NCBI GenBank assembly: GCA_026545225.1
Contig: CM048850.1
Location: 682,001-746,000, forward strand
DNA length: 64,000 nt
Direction of reading: 5' to 3'
DNA from: Cornus controversa
Taxonomy: Eukaryota; Streptophyta; Magnoliopsida; Cornales; Cornaceae
Position numbers and translations under genes: made by a program
Shown here: positions 1-9,600 of the stretch, piece by piece
How positions within the stretch are numbered: the first letter of the stretch is position 1
Layout of the letters: the number at the start of each line of letters is the position of its first letter
Notes under the pieces: generated by a model
Told to the model about the DNA's origin: nothing
Database searches by the model: none
The model's input: only the letters and a program-made list of their open reading frames with translations

Positions 1-508
1 TGTTTTGTGCCAGATTCTACCTTCTTGACTTCCAGAAGAAATGATCGTTGCAACAATGATTTTAAACTAGCTTCCTTTGAGTTGTTTTGATTCGAAAAGT
101 CCTATTCCTTGATAGATCTTTTCACAATCAGTTTTGTACGTTGCTTTCTGCCAAACTCGGCCGGTTTGATGTGCAAAAGAAACGACAACCACGTTGATCA
201 CATCTTCATCCTACGTTTTTTGAGTAGTTATGAATCGAAAAGAGCAATTCCTTGTACAAATCGTGTATGATCACAACCTTATGGTGGTTTGTGCTAACTC
301 TGATTGTCTGGACATTTAAAAGAAACAATTAGCAAGCTATCAACGATTTTCGTTTGAGTTATTTTGATTCGAAAAGCCCCATTCCTAGAGAAATCGTGCC
401 ACAATCAGAATCTTACGTTATTTGTTACCAAATTAGACCGTCAAGACGTCGAAAAGAAACGACGAGCATGTCGATCCGATCTTCATCATGTTTTGTTTGA
501 GTCGTTAC

Positions 509-585
509 GAATCGAAAAGAACAATTACTTGCAGAAATCAAGCATGACAACAACAGTTTTAAACTATCTGTGTTTGAGATGCTTT
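509..585. repeat. Truncated 77-bp monomer, fixed in every HOR
   Basis: This second monomer of the HOR lacks about 66 bp compared with its ~143-bp sisters. It passes from the GCAGAAATC region straight to AAGCATGACAACAACAG. The same shortened monomer recurs in the other HORs (for example at 1856, 12174 and 50916+143), so the deletion predates HOR amplification and is a good landmark for HOR phase. Confidence 0.9.
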
Positions 586-2335
586 GATTTAAAAAGTCCC
601 ATTCCTAGAGAAATTGTGCCATAATTAAAACCGTACGTTGCTTTTTCCCGAATTCGACCGTCTGGACGTCAAAAGCAAGCAATGATCGTGCCAATCCGAT
701 CTTCATCCTATTTTGTTTAAGTCGTTCTGATTCAGAAAGAGCAATTCTTTACAGAAATGGTGCGTGATCACAACCATATGGTGCTTTATGCCAAAATCGA
801 CCATATGTACATCCGAAAGAAATGGGCATGGCAACAACAATTTTGAACTAGCTTCATTTGAGTTGTTTTGATTTTAAAAGTCCAATTCCAAGAGAAATCG
901 TGCTATACTCAGAATCATGCATTGCTTTGTGCCAAATTCGACCGTTTAGACGTCGAAAAGAAACAACGACCATGTCGATCTCAACTTGATCCTATTCAGT
1001 TTGAGTTATTTCATTCAATACCTGCAATTGGTAGCGGAAATTGTGCATAATCACAACTGTGGGATGCTTTGTCACGAATTCGACCGTCTAGACATCCAAA
1101 AGAAAGGAGCAAGTCAACAACGATTTTAAACTTGCTTTGTCTGAGTTGCTTCGACTCGAAAAGTCCTATTCCAGGAGAAATTATGTCGTGCGATGCTTTT
1201 TCCCGAATTCGACCGTCTGGAAGTCGGAAAGAAACAATGTGCACGTCAATCCGGTCTCCATCCATTTTTGTTTGATTTGTTCTTATTCGAAAAGACCCAT
1301 TCCAAGAAGAAACCTTGCACGATCATAAACCGTGCGGTGTTTTGTGCCAGATTCTACCGTCTTGACTTGCAGAAGAAATGAGCATCGCAACAACGATTTT
1401 AAACTAGTTTCGTTTGAGTTGTTTTGATTCGAAAAGTCCCATTCCTTGAGAAATCTTGCCACAATCAGTTTCGTATGTTGCTTTTTGCGAAACTCGACCG
1501 GTTTGATGTCCAAAAGAAATGACAAGCACGTTGATCAGATCTTCATCCTACTTTTTTTGAGTAGTTATGAATCGAAGTGAGCAACTCCGTGTAGAAATCG
1601 TGTATGGTAACAACCTTGTGCTGCTTTGTGCCAACTTTGATTGTCTGGACGTTTAAAAGGAACAATGAGGAAGCTGTCAACGATTTTAAACTAGTTTCGT
1701 TTGAGTTATTTTGATTCGAGAAGCCCCATTCCTAGAGAAATCGTGACACAATCAGAATTGTACGTTGCTGGTTGCCAAATTAGACCGTCAAGACGTCCAA
1801 CAGAAACGACGAGCATGTCTATCCGATCTTCATCATGTTTTGTTTGAGTCATTACGAATCGAAAAGAACAATTCCTTGCAGAAATCAAGCATGACCACAA
1901 CAGTTTTAAACTAGCTTTGTTTGAGATGCTTTGATTTAAAAAGTCCCATTCCTAGAGAAATTGTGCCATAATTAAAACCGTACGTTACTTTTTCCCGAAT
2001 TCGACCGTCTGGACGTTAAAAGCAAGCAATGATCGTGCCAATCCGATCTTCATCCTATTTTGTTTAAGTCGTTCTGATTCAGAAAGAGCAATTCTTTACA
2101 GAAATGGTGCGTGATCACAACCATATGGTGCTTTATGCCAAAATCGACCATATGTACATCCGAAAGAAATGGGCATGGCAACAACAATTTTGAACTAGCT
2201 TCATTTGAGTTGTTTTGATTTTAAAAGTCCAATTCCAAGAGAAATCGTGCTATACTCAGAATCATGCATTGTTTTGTGCCAAATTCGACCGTTTAGACGT
2301 CGAAAAGAAACAACGAGCATGTCGATCCCAACTTG

Positions 2336-2340
2336 ATCCT
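2336..2340. repeat. Target-site duplication, left copy (ATCCT)
   Basis: ATCCT directly precedes the TG of the solo LTR and is repeated after its CA at 5179-5183. Removing the LTR and one copy restores the normal satellite text CTTGATCCTGTTCGG found in neighbouring HORs. Confidence 0.95.
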
Positions 2341-2675
2341 TGTAACGACCCAAATTTTTTTTTTATAACTAAAGGTTAAGTGAACTTTTAAGCGTGATTT
2401 GTCGCTTAATGACATGCTTAGTGGACTTAAATGATCTTTTTATGTTTTGGTTACGGGTGTGAGACCAGAATTGGTTCGGGTAACCCGGGAAAATAACTAC
2501 GGACTTTAGGGAGTGCCGTGGGGGTATGGATGAAAGTTTAAGGGCATCAATGAAGTTTTAGAAAATGAGGAAAGGCTAGTTTGCGAATAAGCGCAAAAGG
2601 CCCATAACAAGGAGCAAATAAGGGAAATGTGGAGGGTTTAGTTGCAAAAGGTGAAATATATGATTTGTATGTGAT

Positions 2676-2760
2676 TTATATGTGTAAAAAGAGAGGAAAA
2701 ATCAGATTTTCACTTTCCTTTCTCTCTCTACATTCGGTTCTCTCTCTCTCTCTCTACAAG
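2676..2760 (+). promoter_or_regulatory. Candidate LTR promoter: TATA-like box and CT-rich start region
   Basis: TTATATG at 2676-2682 is followed from 2711 by a pyrimidine-rich stretch with a (TC)n run at about 2739-2755. Plant promoters often pair a TATA box with such a stretch. The box lies about 335 bp into the LTR, close to the matching position in the other LTR family (about 380 bp). If real, U3 is short and nearly 2.5 kb of the LTR is transcribed leader. No transcript data support it. Confidence 0.45.
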
Positions 2761-3495
2761 TTTCTCTTTTCTCCTTCTCTTTAAATTTTGAGGGCCTAGA
2801 AGTAAGATTTGAGGGTGGAGCCAAGAATTAAAGTTGTTCCCCTCACTCTCCTCTTCGATTTGATCGGTGGAAAGTTTCCATTGGAGGAGTTTGAAGCTTG
2901 AAGGATTTGGGGCTTTGCTCAACCAAGCTTGGATTTTGAGGTAGGGATGTCTTCTCCTCCCTTTCATCGATTCTCTAGGATTTTTGTGATATATGGTAGT
3001 GTTAGCATGGTTTAGGAAGATAGAAAGTTTTTTCTTGATTTCCTTTGATGTTTAAACATGCTAAGAATGTTCCTTGTATGATTTATGTGATGTATATGAA
3101 ACATGTTAGTCTTATACATGTTAAAGTTAACTCATGTGCATATATGTGAAATATAGAGAAAATGACATGCTAGTTATAGCTTAATTGTGCTTTGCATATG
3201 TTGTATGTGTTTAGTTGAGAAGCATGAGGCTCATTGGGTTTACTTGAGCCATGATTGGAATTATGTGCACTTTTGAATGCCATGTGTTTGAGTAAATGCA
3301 TCAAAATAGTAGTTTTTCCATGTTAATGCATTTAGTGATATTATGGATGGAATGGTATGCAATGTGGTATGTGTGTACTTACCTCGTGTAGGTTGTTCTT
3401 GGAGGAAAGTGAGATGAGTGTTGGAATTGGAATGATTGTTGAATGAGTTAAATTATGAGAATGGATGAACACGGATGGTGATGAGTTTATGACCC

Positions 3496-3733
3496 CAATT
3501 GGCAAATTCCAATTGTTGGAAAAATGGGTTCTTCTCTTTAAATTGGCAGTTTTCAATTGAAGAGGAACCATAGTGACAATCTTGAGGTTGACGGATGTCA
3601 ACATGTGATGACCTTGATGGTTGTGAAAACCTTGGGTTATGAGGTTGAAAGTATTTCGGTTGTGACATTTAGAGAATTGTGGAGTTGAATACTTGGAGTT
3701 AGATTGAGTTGATTCATGAATTGGGAATTCATG
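3496..3733 (+). repeat. Inverted-repeat-rich segment in the solo LTR
   Basis: Several short hairpins lie close together: CAATTGG/CCAATTG (3496-3515, 6-nt loop), GTTGAC/GTCAAC (3587-3602, loop GGAT) and CATGAATT/AATTCATG (3715-3733, loop GGG). A longer imperfect one spans about 3529-3569. They fall inside the candidate intron, at the position where the complete element carries its hairpin array. Loop sequences are not shared with that array. Confidence 0.6.
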
Positions 3734-3933
3734 TTAAGATGGAGGTTTGTGAAATTCAAAGGCACACTGTGTTGTTTCATGTTATGTATGGTTGAGTGAG
3801 TAATGGCTATTTGTTACATTATTGCCTTGTTAATAACATGAGTATCAAAGCATGCCATGTAGCGTAAGGATAACATGATGCATATCATGTAGGTCGGCGT
3901 CGAGTCGATGCTTAGGTGGGTTTGGTCATCTCT

Positions 3934-3958
3934 ACTGAGCCGCAGTGGTGCTCACCCC
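3934..3958 (+). other. 25-bp LTR block conserved between the two elements
   Basis: ACTGAGCCGCAGTGGTGCTC followed by ACCCC is identical to the reverse complement of 52773-52797 and 60637-60661 in the complete element, although the surrounding LTR sequence is mostly diverged. In both it sits just upstream of TTTTACAG, so it could hold a branch point and pyrimidine tract, or another cis signal. Confidence 0.75.
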
Positions 3959-4073
3959 CTTCCCCCCAAACATTTTTACAGGTAAAGCAGCAACGGAAGA
4001 TGATGCATGATTGACTAGGTGGAATCTTGAAGTTCTTTTGGAGTTTTGACCTTTTGATACATAGATAAATGTC

Positions 4074-4094
4074 CATGCCGGCTTGTGGCATGTG
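4074..4094 (+). other. Conserved 21-nt hairpin, copy in the solo LTR
   Basis: CATGCC and GGCATG form a 6-bp stem around a 7-nt loop GGCTTGT, followed by TG. The same 21 nt occur on the - strand at 52636-52656 and 60500-60520. It lies about 90 nt downstream of the candidate acceptor. Confidence 0.7.
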
Positions 4095-4692
4095 GACTAG
4101 ATTGAAAACATTGTATTTATGTTTTAATTATGTTGGTGTGTTTCAGTTCACATGTAATGACTATATATGGATCACACGTGACTTTGGTGTATGAATGGAA
4201 GGATGTGGTATTGATTTCTATTATGTGTATTATAAGGATATACTCATTGTGAACCACATCTCTATGCTTGGATTATATGTATAACCTAGAGGGAACATTA
4301 TGAATGAGGAACTGTTAGCTTCTCATGTATGATATTGAGGAAGTGATGGTTGGAGACTAGAATTGTGCATTCTTATTATGTTATGCACATTATAAATCAA
4401 TTATGGTTGTCTCGGATTATGTAGATGTTGTAGTTGCATCTCCTTTTTTTTTTATGTAGCTTGGAATTGAATTGGACCTTGTATGTGTTTATGTAATGAA
4501 GTTGGTTTATTGGATGGTTAACAGAGATTCAATTGTTTTGATTTGGAGCACTTCCATAATGATCATTTGTGGATGCTCAAAATATGATTTGGATGATGAG
4601 ATTTTAATTGTGGATGTTTGGATATGTTTATGTATGAGTTTTGGAGCTTGTTTTGAGATAAAATAGGCTAAAAGGAGGTTCCCAGGTGAAAA

Positions 4693-4870
4693 AAGTCGAC
4701 TTTCCCTTCAAAAGAAGTCGACTTTTTTGTCCAGTAGCTTTTAGAGCATTCTGGGAAGGAAAGATAGTCGACTTTCCTTATTGGGACAGAAGACTATCTT
4801 GCTGCTTTAGAAATCTCATTTTTTTGAAAATCAGGATTTTGCACTTTCTGGGAGGGAAAGACAGTCGACT
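4693..4870 (+). repeat. Cluster of AGTCGACT palindromes
   Basis: AAGTCGACTT occurs at 4693-4702 and 4715-4724, and AGTCGACT at 4766-4773 and 4863-4870. They are interleaved with GAAGACTATCTT-like modules near 4789-4800 and again near 4905-4917. The cluster occupies the same 3' part of the LTR as the TTTCGATYRATCGAAA cluster in the complete element, with a different sequence. Confidence 0.8.
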
Positions 4871-5178
4871 ATGTGTTTTTGGGCATTTCTGGAAGGGTAA
4901 GACAGAAGACTATCTTACTGCTTTACATTTTCAAATTCTTGAATTAGGGATAACTTGGTTGTTTCAAACCCGAATCAAGTGATTCTTTTTTTTAAATTGA
5001 TTCTTTTTGAACCCTCTTTCCAATGGAGTAAGTTTCAAGTTCAAATTCAACTCACATATAGAGTTGAGTTTCAAAACTTGGTATTAGAATATGATATCAA
5101 GGAATTGTGGTGATTAGGGTGTGGATGATTAGCTTAAGTCACCTCTAGTTTCTGTGAGATGGAAACTGGGGCGTGACA

Positions 5179-5183
5179 ATCCT
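5179..5183. repeat. Target-site duplication, right copy (ATCCT)
   Basis: Second copy of the 5-bp duplication flanking the solo LTR. The satellite resumes in exact register at GTTCGGTTTGAG. Confidence 0.95.
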
Positions 5184-6615
5184 GTTCGGTTTGAGTCGTT
5201 TTATTCAATACCAGCAATTCGTAGCGGAAATTGTGCATGATCACAACTGTGGGATGCTTTGTCACGAATTCGACCGTCTAGACATCCAAAAGAAAGGAGC
5301 AAGTCAACAACGATTTTAAACTTGCTTTGTCTGAGTTGCTTCGACTCGAAAAGTCCCATTCCAGGAGAAATTATGTCGTGCGATGCTTTTTCCCGAATTC
5401 GACCGTCTGGAAGTCAGAAAGAAACAATGTGCACGTCAATCCGGTCTCCATCCATTTTTGTTTGATTTGTTCTTATTCGAAAAGACCCATTCCAAGAAGA
5501 AACCTTGCACGATCATAAACCGTGCGGTGTTTTGTGCCAGATTCTACCGTCTTGACTTCCAGAAGAAATGATCATTGCAACAATGATTTTAAACTAGCTT
5601 CGTTTGAGTTGTTTTGATTCGAAAAGTCCTATTCCTTGATAGATCTTTTCATAATCAGTTTTGTACGTTGCTTTTTCCCGAATTCGACCGTCTGGATGTC
5701 AAAAGCAAGCAATGATCGTGCCAATCCGATCTTCATCCTATTTGGTTTAAGTCGTTCTGATTCAGAAAGAGCAATTCTTTACAGAAATGGTGCGTGATCA
5801 CAACCATATGGTGCTTTATGCCAAAATCGACCATATGTACATCCGAAAGAAATGGGCATGGCAACAACTATTTTGAACTAGCTTCATTTGAGTTGTTTTG
5901 ATTTTAAAAGTCCAATTCCAAGAGAAATCGTGCTATACTCAGAATCATGCATTGCTTTGTCCCAAATTCGACCGTTTAGACGTCGAAAAGAAACAACGAG
6001 CATGTCGATCCCAACTTGATCCTGTTCGGTTTGAGTCATTTTATTCAATACCTACAATTGGTAGCGGAAATTGTGCATAATCACAACTGTGGGATGCTTT
6101 GTCACGAATTCGACCGTCTAGACATCCAAAAGAAAGGAGCAAGTCAACAACGATTTTAAACTTGCTTTGTCTGAGTTGCTTCGACTCAAAAAGTCCTATT
6201 CTAGGAGAAATTATGTCGTGCAATGCTTTTTCCCGAATTCGACCGTCTGGAAGTCGAAAAGAAACAATGTGCACGTCAATCCGGTCTCCATCCATTTTTG
6301 TTTGATTTGTTCTTATTCGAAAAGACCCATTCCAAAAAGAAACCTTGCACGATCATAAACCGTGCGGTGTTTTGTGCCAGATTATACCGTCTTGACTTGC
6401 AGAAGAAATGAGCATCGCAACAACCATTTTAAACTAGTTTCGTTTGAGTTGTTTTGATTCGAAAAGTCCCATTCCTTGAGAAATCTTGCCACAATCAGTT
6501 TCGTATGTTGCTTTTTGCGAAACTCGACCGGTTTGATGTCCAAAAGAAACGACAAGCACGTTGATCAGATCTTCATCCTACTTTTTTTGAGTAGTTATGA
6601 ATCGAAGTTAGCAAC
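5184..6615. repeat. Satellite array between solo LTR and first duplicated block
   Basis: Satellite monomers resume in phase after the solo LTR. A type-B dimer begins at 5616 and passes directly into a monomer that normally lies 497 bp further on. This HOR therefore lacks the usual landmark monomer. No gene is seen. Confidence 0.95.
5616..5758. other. Hybrid monomer marking a 497-bp in-register deletion
   Basis: The monomer starts as type B (CCTTGATAGATCTTTTC) and becomes, after GTACGTTGCTTTT, the monomer with CCCGAATTCGACCGTCTGG and GTCAAAAGCAAGC. In the intact HOR these two monomer starts are 640 bp apart (89 and 729); here they are 143 bp apart. The loss equals exactly four monomers (143+134+143+77), as expected from unequal exchange at the shared GTACGTTGCTTT block. 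Confidence 0.9.
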
Positions 6616-9600
6616 TCCGTGTAGAAATCGTGTATGATAACAACCTTGTGCTGCTTTGTGCCAACTTTGATTGTCTGGACGTTTAAAAGGAACAATGAGG
6701 AAGCTGTCAACGATTTTAAACTAGTTTCGTTTGAGTTATTTTGATTCGAGAAGCCCCATTCCTTGAGAAATCGTGACACAATCAGAATTATACAGTGCTG
6801 GTTGCCAAATTAGACCGTCAAGACGTCCAAAAGAAACGACGAGCATGTCGATCCGATCTTCATCATGTTTTGTTTGAGTCGTTGCGAATCGAAAAGAACA
6901 ATTCCTTACAGAAATCAAGCATGACAACAACAGTTTTAAACTATCTGTGTTTGAGATGCTTTGATTTAAAAAGTCCCGTTCCTAGAGAAATTGTGTCATA
7001 ATTAGAATCGTACGTTGCTTTTTCCCGTCGATCTTCATCCTATTTTGTTTAAGTCGTTCTGATTCAGAAAGAGCAATTCTTTATAGAAATGGTGCGTGAT
7101 CACAACCGTATGGTGCTTTATGCCAAAATCGACCATATGTACATCCGAAAGAAATGGGCATGGCAACAACAATTTTGAACTAGCTTCATTTGAGTTGTTT
7201 CGATTTTAAAAGTCCAATTCCAAGAGAAATCGTGCTATACTCAGAATCATGCATTGCTTTGTGCCAAATTCGACCGTTTAGACGTCGAAAAGAAACAACG
7301 AGCATGTCGATCCCAACTTGATCCTGTTCGGTTTGAGTCATTTTATTCAATACCTGCAATTGGTAGCGGAAATTGTGCATGATCACAACTGTGGGATGCT
7401 TTGTCAAGAATTCGACCGTCTAGACATCCAAAAGAAAGGAGCAAGTCAACAACGATTTTAAACTTGTTTTGTCTGAGTTGCTTCGACTCGAAAAGTCCTA
7501 TTCGAGGAGAAATTATGTCGTGCGATGCTTTTTCCCGAATTCGACCATCTGGAAGTCGGAAAGAAACAATGTGCACGTCAATCCGGTCTCCATCCATTTT
7601 TGTTTGATTTGTTCTTATTCGAAAAGACCCATTCCAAGAAGAAACCTTGCACGATCATAAACCGGGCGGTGTTTTGTGCCAGATTCTACCGTCTTGACTT
7701 GCAGAAGAAATGAGCATCGCAACAACGATTTTAAACTAGTTTCGTTTGAGTTGTTTTGATTCGAAAAGTCCCATTCCTTCAGAAATCTTGCCACAATCAG
7801 TTTCGTATGTTGCTTTTTGCGAAACTCGACCGGTTTGATGTCCAAAAGAAACGACAAGCACGTTGATCAGATCTTCATCCTACTTTTTTTGAGTAGTTAT
7901 GAATCGAAGTGAGCAATTCCGTGTAGAAATCGTGTATGATAACAACCTTGTGCTGCTTTGTGCCAACTTTGATTGTCTGAACGTTTAAAAGGAACAATGA
8001 GGAAGATGTCAACGATTTTAAACAAGTTTCATTTGAGTTATTTTGATTCGAGAAGCCCCATTCCTAGAGAAATCGTGACACATTCAGAATTGTACGTTCC
8101 TGGTTGCCAAATTAGACCGTCAAGACGTCCAACAGAAATGACGAGCATGTCGATCCGATCTTCATCATGTTTTGTTTGAGTCATTACGAATCGAAAAGAA
8201 CAATTCCTTGCAAAAATCAAGCATGACAACAACAGTTTTAAACAAGCTTTGTTTGAGATTCTTTGATTTAAAAAGTCCCATTCCTAGAGAAATTGTGCCA
8301 TAATTAGAACCGTACGTTGCTTTTTCCCGAATTTGACCGTCTGGACGTCAAAAGCAAGCAATGATCGTGCCAATCCGATCTTCATCCTATTTTGTTTAAG
8401 TCGTTCTGATTCAGAAAGAGCAATTCTTTCCAGAAATGGTGCGTGACCACAACCATATGGTGCTTTATGCCAAAATCGACCATATGTACATCCGAAAGAA
8501 ATGGGCATGGCAACAACTATTTTGAACTAGCTTCATTTGAGTTGTTTTGATTTTAAAAATCCAATTCCAAGAGAAATCGTGCTATACTCAGAATCATGCA
8601 TTGCTTTGTGCCAAATTCGACCGTTTAGACGTCGAAAAGAAACAACGAGCATGTCGATCCCAACTTGATCCTGTTCGGTTTGAGTCATTTTATTCAATAG
8701 CAGCAATTCGTAGCAGAAATTGTGCATGATCACAACTGTGGGATGCCTTGTCACGAATTCGACCGTCTAGACATCCAAAAGAAAGGAGCAAGTCAACAAC
8801 GATTTTAAACTTGCTTTGTCTGAGTTGCTTCGACTCAAATAGTCCCATTCCATGAGAAATTATGTCGTGCGTTGCTTTTTCCCGAATTCAACCGTCTGGA
8901 AGTCGGAAAGAAACAATGTGCACGTCAATCCGTCTCCATCCATTTTTGTTTGATTTATTCTTATTCGAAAAGACCCATTCCAAGAAGAAACCTTGCACGA
9001 TCATAAACCGTGCGGTGTTTTGTGCCAGATTATACCGTCTTGACTTGCAGAAGTAATGAGCATCGCAACAACGATTTTAAACTAGTTTCGTTTGAGTTGT
9101 TTTGATTCGAAAAGTCCCATTCCTTGAGAAATCTTGCCACAATCAGTTTCGTATGTTGCTTTTTGCGAAACTCGACCGGTTTGATGTCCAAAAGAAACGA
9201 CAAGCACGTTGATCAGATCTTCATCCTACTTTTTTTGAGTAGTTATGAATCGAAGTGAGCAACTCCGTGTAGAAATCGTGTATGATAACAACCTTGTGCT
9301 GCTTTGTGCCAACTTTGATTGTCTGGACGTTTAAAAGGAACAATGAGGAAGCTGTCAACGATTTTAAACTAGTTTCGTTTGAGTTATTCTGATTCGAGAA
9401 GCCCCATTCCTAGAGAAATCGTGCCACAATCAGAATTGTACGTTGCTGGTTGCCAAATTAGACCGTCAAGACGTCCAAAAGAAACGACGAGCATGTCGAT
9501 CCGATCTTCATCATGTTTTGTTTGAGTCGTTACGAATCGAAAAGAACAATTCCTTGCAGAAATCAAGCATGACAACAACAGTTTTAAACTATCTGTGTTT

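Larger units (their letters stand above)
1..2340. repeat. Satellite array, left segment
   Basis: Tandem ~142-bp monomers anchored on GATTCGAAAAG-like blocks at 89, 232, 366, 509, 586, 729, 870, 1012, 1153, 1285, 1426, 1569, 1713, 1856 and 1933. Spacings from 366 are 143, 77, 143, 141, 142, 141, 132, 141, 143 and 144, giving one complete HOR of 1,347 bp (366-1712). Two monomer classes alternate, so the HOR is five dimers. Most monomers carry a core resembling TTCGACCGTCTGGACGTC followed by AAAAGAAA. The segment starts inside a type-B dimer and is cut at 2340 by the solo LTR. No gene is seen: short ORFs occur on both strands and are tied to the repeat. Confidence 0.97.
2941..3981 (+). other. 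Candidate leader intron in the solo LTR
   Basis: A GAG|GTAGGG donor-like site at 2938/2941 and a pyrimidine-rich CATTTTTACAG|GT acceptor-like site ending at 3981 delimit 1,041 nt. The same donor word and the same acceptor context occur in the same order in the diverged LTR of the complete element, where the interval is 1,144 nt. Conservation of both ends with little conservation between suggests a spliced 5' leader. This is inference from two sequences. Confidence 0.45.
2341..5178 (+). mobile_element. Solo LTR of a Ty3/gypsy retrotransposon
   Basis: A 2,838-bp unit starting TGTAACGACCC and ending GGGGCGTGACA, flanked by the 5-bp duplication ATCCT. There is no internal region, PBS or polypurine tract, so this is what remains after recombination between the two LTRs of a former full element. 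Its orientation is + because it shares ordered landmarks with the minus-strand element at 51668-62387: a TATA-like box and CT-rich run, GAGGTAGGG, the 25-bp block at 3934-3958, TTTTACAG, and the hairpin at 4074-4094. Most other sequence differs, so it belongs to a related but separate family. No open reading frame of note is present. Confidence 0.93.

Noticed and set aside
71..110. CENP-B-box-like motif, because TTCGTTTGAG recurs in many monomers.
   Set aside because: Only the first bases resemble the box and the essential CGGG part is missing. No centromere-protein site can be claimed.
1..2340. CRISPR-like array.
   Set aside because: Units are about 142 bp and directly adjacent, with no short repeat and unique spacer pattern; the context is plant.
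2341..5178. Helitron or DNA transposon in place of a solo LTR.
   Set aside because: TG...CA ends with a perfect 5-bp duplication and ordered homology to the complete element's LTR fit a solo LTR.
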